From contig JAAZYT010000038.1 of assembly GCA_014239505.1 (NCBI GenBank), positions 1 to 10,082 on the forward strand: a stretch of 10,082 bases of DNA. The letters are read 5' to 3'. The notes under the pieces are model-generated. The model was not told the origin of the DNA. It made no database searches and worked only from the letters and a program-made list of their open reading frames with translations. Shown piece by piece: positions 1 through 6,845 of the stretch. This DNA is from Fidelibacterota bacterium (GTDB lineage Bacteria; Fidelibacterota; Marinisomatia; Marinisomatales; TCS55). How positions within the stretch are numbered: the first letter of the stretch is position 1; every line of letters starts with the position of its first letter. The position numbers were made by a program, and so were the translations under genes.

Positions 1-330
1 AGATGCTTCATAGGTATATCCCATTCTTCTATGATCAGGTAAAATGGCAAATCCAATATCGGGCAAATCTAAATTATCACGCTTAAGCAACCCACAAATA
101 CCTATGGACGTATCATCTTTTAATTGAACAAGGTATAAACCGTGATTATAAACTTTGTAGCTTTGTTTTGGACCAGAATCAATAAAGTTTTCAGCATCTT
201 CATTAGATTTTATACCTTTATCACCAATGTAAGTAATAAAATCTGGATCGTTATATAGTTTGAGGATAAATGATGCATCCTCAGTTGTTAATTCTGAAAG
301 AATTAATCGAGAAGTTTCAATTATTGTCAA
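1..330 (-). CDS. GNAT-family N-acetyltransferase (RimJ/RimL-like), N-terminal part, cut by the left edge
   Basis: Likely an acetyl-CoA-dependent N-acetyltransferase of the RimJ/RimL type, acting in the cytoplasm; the substrate cannot be told. My translation of the minus strand gives 110 residues before the window ends. The first 20 include TSRLILSELTTEDA, the usual opening of this family. Residues 91-110 (DIGFAILPDH then RRMGYTYEAS) match the beta4 strand and the acetyl-CoA pyrophosphate loop (R/Q-x-x-G-x-G/A form). No ATG lies in frame at the 5' end. The only suitable initiator is TTG at 330-328, with a poor GGA about 11 nt upstream. The start falls one codon after the msrA stop and in the same frame, so translation is probably coupled to msrA. 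The C-terminal part, roughly 60-70 residues in typical members, is missing. The family call is firm; the exact start is moderately sure. Confidence 0.85.
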   Translation of the reverse strand, partial: MTIIETSRLILSELTTEDASFILKLYNDPDFITYIGDKGIKSNEDAENFIDSGPKQSYKVYNHGLYLVQLKDDTSIGICGLLKRDNLDLPDIGFAILPDHRRMGYTYEAS

Positions 331-333
331 CGA

Positions 334-954
334 TTATTCATTCCAAATTGTACCCTTTTTCTTAAGTTTATCAAGCTTTGGTGCAATAACAAACGTACAA
401 TATGGAACATTGGGATTATTTTCAAAATAGTCTTGATGATAAACTTCTGCTAAATAAAATTTATCTAATGCTTTTAATTCTGTAGTAAGTGGGTCTTTAA
501 AACTTTTACTGGCTTGTTTTATTGATTCTTCTGCAACTATTTTTTGTTCTTTATCATGAAAATAAATTGCTGAACGGTATTGAGAGCCGTAATCATTTCC
601 TTGTCGGTTTAGAGTAGTAGGATCATGGGCTTGCCAGAAAATCTCTAATATACCTTCATAAGATATTTGATTAGGATCAAATGATATTTGACATACTTCA
701 GCATGCCCAGTATCACCTTTAGTTACATCATTATAAGTAGGGTTCTTTTTGTGACCACCTGCATAGCCACTAATAACATCAACAACTCCATCAACTCTTT
801 CAAAGACAGCTTCAACACACCAAAAGCATCCACCACCTAATGTTGCAACTTCTAATCCTTGTTTAGACATTTGCTTTATTCCTTTTTGTTGAGAGGTAAT
901 AACCGAATTAATTAGCAAAATCACTAATGGTAATTTGATTAATAATTGTTTCAT
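334..954 (-). CDS. msrA: Peptide methionine-S-sulfoxide reductase MsrA, possibly exported
   Basis: Reduces the S epimer of methionine sulfoxide in proteins or free methionine, normally recycled by thioredoxin. The catalytic motif GCFWC lies at residues 42-46 with nucleophile Cys43. It is followed by the family hallmarks GYAGG (63-67), GHAEV (83-87), HDPTT (110-114), GSQYRS (123-128) and YFENNP..PYC (176-186), where Cys186 is a candidate resolving Cys. The catalytic domain is complete. Residues 1-28 form an N-terminal extension: basic start, hydrophobic stretch about 8-20, then TSQQKG, resembling a signal peptide cleaved near Ser21/Gln22. The ATG at 954 has no visible Shine-Dalgarno but lies 5 nt after the pntB stop. 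An alternative ATG at 870-868 (residue 29) has AAAGGA (880-885) 9 nt upstream and would give a 178-residue cytoplasmic enzyme. Function is secure; localisation is open. It sits in the pnt operon. Confidence 0.96.
   Translation of the reverse strand: MKQLLIKLPLVILLINSVITSQQKGIKQMSKQGLEVATLGGGCFWCVEAVFERVDGVVDVISGYAGGHKKNPTYNDVTKGDTGHAEVCQISFDPNQISYEGILEIFWQAHDPTTLNRQGNDYGSQYRSAIYFHDKEQKIVAEESIKQASKSFKDPLTTELKALDKFYLAEVYHQDYFENNPNVPYCTFVIAPKLDKLKKKGTIWNE
880..885 (-). promoter_or_regulatory. Candidate internal ribosome binding site of msrA
   Basis: On the minus strand this reads AAAGGA, 9 nt before the in-frame ATG at 870-868 (Met29 of the long msrA frame). The upstream ATG at 954 has no comparable purine-rich site. 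The sequence also encodes Lys-Gly, so it could be coincidental, but it leaves a genuine choice between an exported and a cytoplasmic MsrA. Confidence 0.4.
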
Positions 955-959
955 TGTTT

Positions 960-2339
960 TTATAATTCTTTTAGATCTTTATGAAGAGTGGTTAGCATTT
1001 CTTTGGCATCACCAAAAACCATAATAGAATTTTCAAAACCAAAAAGTTCATTTTGAATGCCTGCAAAACCAGGATTCATAGTTCGTTTATTTATAATTAC
1101 AGTTCTTGATTTATCTACATCTAATATTGGCATTCCATAAATAGGGCTTGAAGTATCATGTCTAGCAGCTGGGTTAACAACATCATTTGCACCTAAGACA
1201 ATTGCTACATCACAATCTTCAAACTCTGGATTAATTTCATCTAGATCTTTCAATTGTTCATAAGGAACATTCGCTTCGGCTAAAAGGACATTCATATGTC
1301 CAGGCATTCTACCTGCTACTGGATGAATTGCATATAGAACTTTTTTACCCATTGCTTCTAATTGTTCAGCAACTTCTCTTACAGCATGTTGAGCTTGTGC
1401 TACTGCAAGGCCGTAACCAGGCACTATAATTACTTTGTCTGCAGCATCCATAATCATGGCTGCTTCATCAGTAGTTGAAGATTTATAGCTAATCTGTTTA
1501 ACCTCTCCATCACTAGTGTCATTTTGTAATCCAACAGCACCAAAAATAACATTTGCTAAAGATCGATTCATTCCTTTACACATAATATTTGTAAGAATTA
1601 AGCCAGAAGCACCTACTAATGCGCCTGATATAATTAACGCATTATTCATAAGAACAAAACCAGTGGATGCAGCTGCAATACCTGAATAAGAATTCAACAA
1701 TGAAATAACCACGGGCATATCTGCGCCACCAATAGGGATGGTTAACGTGATACCTAAAACTGCCGCAATAATAATTATTGCATAGAACATATTAATTTCT
1801 TGCATTCCGCTAATAGTTACAAAAGTACCTAAGCTTAAGAGAGTAAGTGCAAGAATGGCATTCAATATTTGTTGTCCAGGAAAAACAATCGGTTGACCAC
1901 TAATAAATCCTTGAAGTTTTCCAAAGGCAATAAAGCTTCCAGTCAAAGTTAATGTTCCTACAAAAACTGATAAAATAATTGTACCAGTTAGGAACATGGT
2001 TTGTTCAGAAGTACCAAATTTAGTAAAGAATTCAGCTGCTGCTACTAAAGCAGATGCACCTCCACCAAAACCATTAAAGATTGCTACCATTTGAGGCATT
2101 TGAGTCATTTCAACTCTAATAGCAAAAGCTGCTCCAATAATTGTCCCAATAATCATACCCAATGCAATGAGTTTAAAGTCTAATAATTCAAAAGATGTCA
2201 TTGTTGCTATAATAGCAATAAGCATTCCTATTGATGAGATTGCATTACCTGCCCTTGCTGTTTTTGGAGAGCTTAATTTTTTTATACCTAAGATAAATAA
2301 AATTGATGCTAGAACATATGCTAGATTAGTGTATTCCAT
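960..2339 (-). CDS. pntB: NAD(P) transhydrogenase subunit beta (membrane domain plus NADP(H)-binding domain III)
   Basis: Part of the proton-translocating transhydrogenase of the inner membrane, which drives hydride transfer between NADH and NADP+ using the proton gradient. The 459 residues match the usual PntB length. Residues 1-270 hold about nine hydrophobic helices, including MPQMVAIFNGFGGGAS (81-96) and MPVVISLLNSYSG (208-220). The C-terminal third is the Rossmann-like NADP-binding domain: GYGLAVAQAQ (308-317), HPVAGRMPGH (339-348), GANDVVNP (383-390) and KRTMNPGFAG (418-427). The residue that I align with E. coli beta His91 is Asn89. Only 4 nt separate the start from the pntAB stop, so the genes are surely co-transcribed and probably translationally coupled. 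No strong Shine-Dalgarno is visible. Identification is very secure. Confidence 0.98.
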   Translation of the reverse strand: MEYTNLAYVLASILFILGIKKLSSPKTARAGNAISSIGMLIAIIATMTSFELLDFKLIALGMIIGTIIGAAFAIRVEMTQMPQMVAIFNGFGGGASALVAAAEFFTKFGTSEQTMFLTGTIILSVFVGTLTLTGSFIAFGKLQGFISGQPIVFPGQQILNAILALTLLSLGTFVTISGMQEINMFYAIIIIAAVLGITLTIPIGGADMPVVISLLNSYSGIAAASTGFVLMNNALIISGALVGASGLILTNIMCKGMNRSLANVIFGAVGLQNDTSDGEVKQISYKSSTTDEAAMIMDAADKVIIVPGYGLAVAQAQHAVREVAEQLEAMGKKVLYAIHPVAGRMPGHMNVLLAEANVPYEQLKDLDEINPEFEDCDVAIVLGANDVVNPAARHDTSSPIYGMPILDVDKSRTVIINKRTMNPGFAGIQNELFGFENSIMVFGDAKEMLTTLHKDLKEL

Positions 2340-2343
2340 AGCT

Positions 2344-2616
2344 CTATTTACGCTTAAACATTTTTAACATTCTATCTGTGACCATAAAACCACCAACACA
2401 GTTAATTGTTGCAAAAATTACAGCTATGAGTCCAAGCCATGTTCCTATTTCACCACCAATCTTAGTTGCAATAATTGCTCCGACAATAGCAATACCAGAT
2501 ATTGCATTTGAACCTGACATCAAAGGAGTGTGTAATGTGGGAGGAACTTTAGTAATTATTTCAAAGCCAATAAAAATAGCCAGAATAAATACGGTAAGAA
2601 TATTAATCATATCCAT
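2344..2616 (-). CDS. pntAB: NAD(P) transhydrogenase subunit alpha part 2 (small membrane subunit)
   Basis: The 90-residue membrane piece that is fused to the C terminus of the alpha subunit in E. coli but is a separate gene in Rhodospirillum rubrum-type enzymes. It has about three transmembrane helices (roughly 5-22, 36-52 and 56-80) and the conserved inter-helix stretch VPPTLHTPLMSGSNAISG (24-41). It assembles with PntB as the proton channel, while PntAA docks on the cytoplasmic face. The start ATG at 2616-2614 is preceded by AGGAG (2628-2632), which overlaps the 3' end of pntAA with an 11-nt spacer. A second Met two codons later is a possible alternative. His29 of LHTP is the only His in the protein; the residue following SNAI is Ser40. 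Confidence 0.96.
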   Translation of the reverse strand: MDMINILTVFILAIFIGFEIITKVPPTLHTPLMSGSNAISGIAIVGAIIATKIGGEIGTWLGLIAVIFATINCVGGFMVTDRMLKMFKRK

Positions 2617-2622
2617 TTTTTA

Positions 2623-3756
2623 TTAATCTCCTAAAGCTTTACTAGTTGGTTCATGAGTTACTTGACCATTATGAGTAAACATAGAACCAGAAATAATTTC
2701 ATCATCTAAGTTTAAATCTAAATTACCATCTTTCACCATATATGTAAGAAAAGTTGATACATTTTTAGCATACAACTGTGAAGCATGAATTTGCATGGTT
2801 GCAGGAAGGTTTAGTGTTCCATCAATCTTCACACCATTATGTAGAATAATCTCGCCAGGTTTAGTTAACTCGCAATTTCCACCATTTTCTGAAGCTAAAT
2901 CAACAATGGCTGAACCAGGCTTCATTCCTTCAACCATATCACGAGGAATTAGTAGTGGGGCTGGCCTTCCAGGGATTAATGCCGTAGTAATGACTAAATT
3001 AGATTTTGCTATATGTTCTTTAATTTTTTGTTGTTGACGATTTTTATAATCTTCTGAAGTTTCTTTAGCATATCCACCTTCACCTACACCATCGTCGTTA
3101 TCTGATTCAACTTCAACAAACTTTGCTCCAAGTGATTCGACTTGTTCTTTAACTTCAGGGCGAACATCAAATGCTTCAACTTGAGCACCAAGTCTTTTTG
3201 CAGTAGCAATTGCTTGTAATCCTGCGACGCCAGCACCAAGAATAAGAACTTTTGCAGGAGGTATTGTACCAGCAGCTGTCATTAGAAGTGGCATATAAAC
3301 AGGTAAATGAGAAGCACCTATCAACACAGATTTGTAGCCTGCAATATTTGCTTGAGAACTTAAGGCATCCATGCTTTGAGCAAGTGTTGTTCTTGGGATT
3401 AAATGCATAGAGAAACCAGTAATTTTTTTATTATTTAATAACTTTACCAGCTCGAGTTCTCTAGTGGTTTGACATAAAGAAATATATGCCGCATTATCCG
3501 GAAATTTATCTATTTCTTCTTTTGTCGCAGGTGCAACCTTTAAAATGATATCAGCATCTTTAAGAATACTAGATGGATCTGGAAAAATTTCTGCACCAAC
3601 ATTTTTATAATCTCCATCAGAAATATATGAAGCATCACCAGCACCAGATTCTACTCGAATTGTTAATCCAGATTTTATTAAATCTTTTACAGTTTGCGGT
3701 GTTGCTGCAACACGATTTTCATCTGGTGTAATCTCTTTTAATACAGCTGCAATCAT
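2623..3756 (-). CDS. pntAA: NAD(P) transhydrogenase subunit alpha part 1 (NAD(H)-binding domain I)
   Basis: Soluble NAD(H)-binding subunit of the three-subunit transhydrogenase, related to alanine dehydrogenase. Its 377 residues fit the stand-alone form, not the approximately 510-residue fused PntA. The N-terminal half opens with LKEITPDENRVAATPQTV. The catalytic loop PRTTLAQSMDALSSQ (121-135) keeps an Arg, a Gln, an Asp and a Ser (122, 127, 130, 133) at the spacing of the residues described in the R. rubrum enzyme. The Rossmann fold carries GAGVAG (174-179) and FDVRPEV (196-202), whose Asp is the usual ribose ligand. The C terminus (THNGQVTHEP) is typical. The start ATG has a good AGGA (3764-3767) 7 nt upstream. 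It is the first gene of the leftward operon, divergent from the MORN lipoprotein, so the operon promoter must lie in or beyond 3757-3873. Confidence 0.98.
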   Translation of the reverse strand: MIAAVLKEITPDENRVAATPQTVKDLIKSGLTIRVESGAGDASYISDGDYKNVGAEIFPDPSSILKDADIILKVAPATKEEIDKFPDNAAYISLCQTTRELELVKLLNNKKITGFSMHLIPRTTLAQSMDALSSQANIAGYKSVLIGASHLPVYMPLLMTAAGTIPPAKVLILGAGVAGLQAIATAKRLGAQVEAFDVRPEVKEQVESLGAKFVEVESDNDDGVGEGGYAKETSEDYKNRQQQKIKEHIAKSNLVITTALIPGRPAPLLIPRDMVEGMKPGSAIVDLASENGGNCELTKPGEIILHNGVKIDGTLNLPATMQIHASQLYAKNVSTFLTYMVKDGNLDLNLDDEIISGSMFTHNGQVTHEPTSKALGD

Positions 3757-3873
3757 AACTAAATCCTATATATGTTTTCAATTTCAGCTAACAAATTTAT
3801 AACAATATTTACCAAAATTTATAATAATGATTTCAGGATATTTTATTACTCTTTTCATGCTAATTTTAGAATT
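3757..3873. promoter_or_regulatory. Divergent intergenic region with the pntAA ribosome binding site and presumed promoters
   Basis: This 117-nt, strongly AT-rich stretch separates pntAA (minus) from the MORN lipoprotein start chosen at 3874 (plus), so it is the natural place for both promoters. For the minus strand, AGGA at 3764-3767 is a clear Shine-Dalgarno. On the plus strand TATAAT occurs at 3820-3825, but nothing convincing matches a -35 box about 17 nt upstream, and such hexamers are expected by chance here. No clear operator palindrome or terminator hairpin was seen. The role is inferred from gene layout. Confidence 0.5.
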
Positions 3874-5400
3874 ATGTGTTTAAGAATTTTATTAGTATTT
3901 GTAATGACCCTTATTTTTGCTTGTGCGCCTAATGTTCGTACAATAGAGACCTACAAATCAAATCAAAAGAAAATAACTGAAGAAATAAAAGGTGAGGGGT
4001 CTAATGCTAAAGTAGTTAAACGTTCTGAATACTACCTAAATGGTCAGATTAAATCTGAAGTAAAGATAACGAATGGAAAGTCTAATGGTAAATATTTAGC
4101 TTATTACCCTAATGGTGTTATTTCTCAAAAAGGTCAATATAAATTGGGTAAAGAAAAAGGAAAATGGTTATACTATAATAATAGCGGTCAAATAGATTCC
4201 ATTCATACTTATAGTGAAGGTCTTTTAGACGGCAATACAGAATATAATGTTTATGGAAAATTAATAATTAAACAAGAATATAGCTCTGGAATGAAGGATG
4301 GTGATTTTGTTGAGTTTTATTCAGATGGTAATAAAAAAGTAACAGGTTCATATGTAATGAATCTACCAAGTAAAAAGTGGACATGGTATAATCTCAACGA
4401 ATCTAAAACTAGGCAAATACATTTTACTAATGGTGTGAAGAATGGAGAATTTCGTGTTTGGAGAGATGGTTCATTATATTTGTTTGGAATCTTTGATCAA
4501 GATAAAAAATCAGGAACCTGGAAATGGCATAGAACAAAAAAAGATTTAGATTCACTTGTTACCTATGTTGATGGAGAAATAAATGGACCTTATCAAGCTT
4601 GGTATGATAATGGAATTTTATCAGTAAGTGGTTCCTTTGATAATGGTGTCCCAAATGGAAAATGGGAATGGTTTTCTCAAAAAAACACTTTAGACTCTAC
4701 AAAAACATTTAAAAATGGATTATTAAATGGTATCTCAACTTTTCATTATAAAAATGGTCAAATCAAAAGATCTGTGAATTTTGTTTCGGATATTTTACAT
4801 GGTGAAGATCAATCATTTTTTGCTTCTGGTCAGATGAAAGAAAAGACAACTTATATATCCGGAGAAAAGTCCGGACCTTATGAACTATGGAATGCTAGTT
4901 CAACTCAAGAAGAAAAAGGAGCCTTCCTCAATAATGAATTACATGGTGAAATCCAAAGATGGTACTCAAGTGGGATACCAGCATCTATAACGAGTTACAA
5001 CTCTGGTATTCTTGATGGCGTAATGCAGGTTTATTCATTATCAAAACAATTAAAGAGAGAATTATTTTATGATAGAGGAAAAGAGATTGCTAGATTTGAG
5101 TATCATGATAATGGACGATTTAAACGTGTATTAATTTTGAAAGAAACAAAAATTCTTTATGAAAGAAAATGGAATAAGTCAGGTCTTGAAGAAACAGAAG
5201 AAAAATATATTGTTGGAACAAGCTTAGAAAGCAAATTTTATTTATCAGGCTCATTAAGATATGAGTGTATTTATAAAAATAAGAACAAGCACGGAATGGA
5301 ATGGTGGTTTAATGAGGATAGAAACCCACGAAAAATTAATTTATATTTAAATGGAGATAAAATCATTAATCATGAATTATCTTATGAAATAAATGAATAA
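3874..5400 (+). CDS. MORN_2-repeat lipoprotein (COG2849 / 'YwqK-like' family)
   Basis: Predicted envelope lipoprotein of 508 residues, function unknown. From the ATG at 3874 the N terminus MCLRILLVFVMTLIFAC is a lipoprotein signal, with Cys17 as the acylated residue. The open frame extends upstream to an ATG at 3772, but that extension runs into the divergent promoter region and would bury the signal, so 3874 is preferred although its ribosome site is weak. Residues about 67-422 are some 15 tandem units of 23-24 residues with the MORN_2 pattern (NG..NG.w..yy.nG.....g.y). Repeats 5, 7 and 9 share a Trp-x-Trp core. The last 85 residues still show degenerate units. Family databases often call such proteins 'antitoxin YwqK', but no toxin partner is present and a surface or periplasmic scaffold role is more likely. 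Some homologous repeat proteins are secreted in Bacteroidota. Confidence 0.88.
   Translation: MCLRILLVFVMTLIFACAPNVRTIETYKSNQKKITEEIKGEGSNAKVVKRSEYYLNGQIKSEVKITNGKSNGKYLAYYPNGVISQKGQYKLGKEKGKWLYYNNSGQIDSIHTYSEGLLDGNTEYNVYGKLIIKQEYSSGMKDGDFVEFYSDGNKKVTGSYVMNLPSKKWTWYNLNESKTRQIHFTNGVKNGEFRVWRDGSLYLFGIFDQDKKSGTWKWHRTKKDLDSLVTYVDGEINGPYQAWYDNGILSVSGSFDNGVPNGKWEWFSQKNTLDSTKTFKNGLLNGISTFHYKNGQIKRSVNFVSDILHGEDQSFFASGQMKEKTTYISGEKSGPYELWNASSTQEEKGAFLNNELHGEIQRWYSSGIPASITSYNSGILDGVMQVYSLSKQLKRELFYDRGKEIARFEYHDNGRFKRVLILKETKILYERKWNKSGLEETEEKYIVGTSLESKFYLSGSLRYECIYKNKNKHGMEWWFNEDRNPRKINLYLNGDKIINHELSYEINE
4072..5139 (+). repeat. Tandem MORN_2 repeat array (about 15 units of 23-24 codons)
   Basis: Protein-level tandem repeats within the lipoprotein gene, reading residues 67-422 of the 508-residue product. 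Each unit has the form [DNS]G..[NDS]G.[WY]..[WYF]..[NS]G....... [YF]. Units are diverged at the DNA level (no long identical stretches seen), so this is an old expansion and not a recent slippage product. Units 4 to 9 (about 4282-4710) alternate between two types. Confidence 0.8.
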
Positions 5401-5429
5401 AGAATTTTAATAATTGTAATTTCTCTATT

Positions 5430-6476
5430 ATGAATTCAAACATTATGGATACTATCATGAATTATGGAATGCCACTCGGTACAATACTATTAGGTATAGT
5501 TTTTGGGTGGATATTCAAACGTTTTGTACATCAACGCCTAAAAAAAATCACTCAAAGGACAGATTGGAAAGGGGATGATGTCTTCTTCGAAGCCATTGAA
5601 TCTCATATTGTTCTGTGGTTTTTCCTAATTTCACTAAATATTGCTTCAACTAGCATTCCATTTTTGACAGATGAATACCTAGTTTATTTCAGTAAGCTTA
5701 TAGTAGCAGTGATTATACTATCGGTTACTTTAGCAGCGTCAAAAATTGGTGTTGGCGTTCTAAATTATTGGGCAGAAAGACAAGGTACAAACCTACCATC
5801 AACTACTATTTTTGTTAACCTTGCTCGAATCATAATTATTTCGGTAGGTGTTCTAATTATTTTGCAATCAATTGGAATTTCAATTACTCCACTTTTAACT
5901 GCTATGGGTGTTGGTGGTTTGGCTATATCATTAGCTCTAAAAGATACTCTTTCAGACTTTTTTGCAGGTTTACATATACTTTTATCTCAAAAAGTGAAAC
6001 CTGGAGATTTTGTTGAGTTAGATTCAGGTTATATGGGTTATGTGCAAAATATTACATGGCGACATACAACTCTTATGGAACGTACAAACAATCAAGTGAC
6101 GGTGCCAAATGCCAAAATTTCAGCAGCGATTGTAAAGAATTATGATAAAGGTGATCCTAGTTTTTCTATTAGGGTCCCTATTGGTGTTTCATATGAAAGT
6201 GATCTTGAGCATGTAGTGAAGGTAACAGAAGAAGTAGCCGCAAATGTTGTTACTGATATTGATGGAGCTAAAAAAGATAGCCCACCAGTTGTTCGTTATT
6301 TCCAGTTTGGTCAATCTAGTATTGATTTAAAAGTTTATTTTAGAGGTGAGAAGTATGGAGATCAGCATGTGATCATAGATGAATTCATTCGTCGTATCCA
6401 CAAACGCTTTAAATCTGAAAATATTGAGATACCATTTCCAATTCGCACATTGATCCATAAAAATAATCAATCGTGA
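5430..6476 (+). CDS. MscS-family small-conductance mechanosensitive ion channel
   Basis: Inner-membrane channel expected to open under membrane tension and release solutes during hypo-osmotic shock. The 348 residues show hydrophobic helices near 15-30, 58-76, 86-112 and 128-148, then the pore-lining helix and family signature MGVGGLAISLALKD (159-172) and DFFAGLHILLSQ (176-187). The cytoplasmic beta domain starts at VKPGDFVEL (189-197), with the loop VPNAKI (225-230) matching the usual IPNxxI/V. The C-terminal alpha/beta part ends with IEIPFPIRTL. It is longer than E. coli MscS (286 residues) because of one additional N-terminal helix. The ATG at 5430 is 29 nt after the lipoprotein stop and lacks an obvious Shine-Dalgarno; Met6, Met10 or Met14 could also initiate. 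Its last codons overlap the next gene. Confidence 0.93.
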   Translation: MNSNIMDTIMNYGMPLGTILLGIVFGWIFKRFVHQRLKKITQRTDWKGDDVFFEAIESHIVLWFFLISLNIASTSIPFLTDEYLVYFSKLIVAVIILSVTLAASKIGVGVLNYWAERQGTNLPSTTIFVNLARIIIISVGVLIILQSIGISITPLLTAMGVGGLAISLALKDTLSDFFAGLHILLSQKVKPGDFVELDSGYMGYVQNITWRHTTLMERTNNQVTVPNAKISAAIVKNYDKGDPSFSIRVPIGVSYESDLEHVVKVTEEVAANVVTDIDGAKKDSPPVVRYFQFGQSSIDLKVYFRGEKYGDQHVIIDEFIRRIHKRFKSENIEIPFPIRTLIHKNNQS

Positions 6477-6838
6477 AAAGTTGGATTATGCTTGGCGCCT
6501 TTCTAGCAGCTTTGGCTGTTATTTTTGGTGCTTTTGGAGCTCATGCATTAAAGAATAAAGTTTCTCCTGATGATTTAATTATTTTTGAAACAGGTGTTAA
6601 ATATCATATGTATCATGCCCTTGGCCTAATACTCATTGGTATACTAGGATTTCATTATAATGCAGACATTATTCAATTGCCAGGTTTTTTGATTTCTATT
6701 GGGTTGCTTATTTTTTCAGGTAGCTTATATATCCTTGTATTATCTGGTATTCGTTGGCTAGGCGCAATAACTCCTATTGGAGGAGTATTATTAATTGCTG
6801 GTTGGTTGACTTTGGTTATTAAAATCCGTACTGCATAG
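6473..6838 (+). CDS. DUF423 family small integral membrane protein (YgdD-like)
   Basis: A 121-residue membrane protein with about four helices (roughly 5-24, 45-62, 69-91, 96-116). The N-terminal signature MLGAFLAALAVIFGAFGAHAL (residues 6-26, here as a family-typical G-A-F-G-A-H motif), then FETGVKYHMYHALGL (37-51) and GSLYILVLSG.RWLGAITPIGG (83-105) mark DUF423. Molecular function is not established; homologues are widespread in bacteria. The start is a GTG whose last two bases plus the next A form the TGA stop of the MscS gene (GTGA overlap of 4 nt), which implies translational coupling. An internal ATG at residue 6 would cut into the first helix, so GTG is preferred. The pairing with the mechanosensitive channel may suggest a membrane-stress link, which is inference only. 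Confidence 0.92.
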   Translation: MKSWIMLGAFLAALAVIFGAFGAHALKNKVSPDDLIIFETGVKYHMYHALGLILIGILGFHYNADIIQLPGFLISIGLLIFSGSLYILVLSGIRWLGAITPIGGVLLIAGWLTLVIKIRTA

Positions 6839-6845
6839 AATATCT

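Noticed and set aside
2167..2626. Open plus-strand frames opposite pntB and pntAB
   Set aside because: They lie antisense to highly conserved transhydrogenase genes; their hydrophobic Ile/Pro-rich content is what the complement of membrane helices produces.
2795..3037. Open plus-strand frame opposite pntAA
   Set aside because: Antisense to the conserved NAD-binding domain, no ribosome site, no recognisable protein features.
3772..3873. N-terminal extension of the MORN lipoprotein frame to an ATG at 3772
   Set aside because: It would place 34 Asn/Phe/Ile-rich residues ahead of a clear lipoprotein signal and occupy the whole divergent promoter region; the ATG at 3874 gives a standard signal and lipobox.
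3874..5400. Toxin-antitoxin locus based on the YwqK-type repeat family
   Set aside because: No toxin gene next to it, and the protein is an exported lipoprotein by its signal; the family name reflects annotation transfer.
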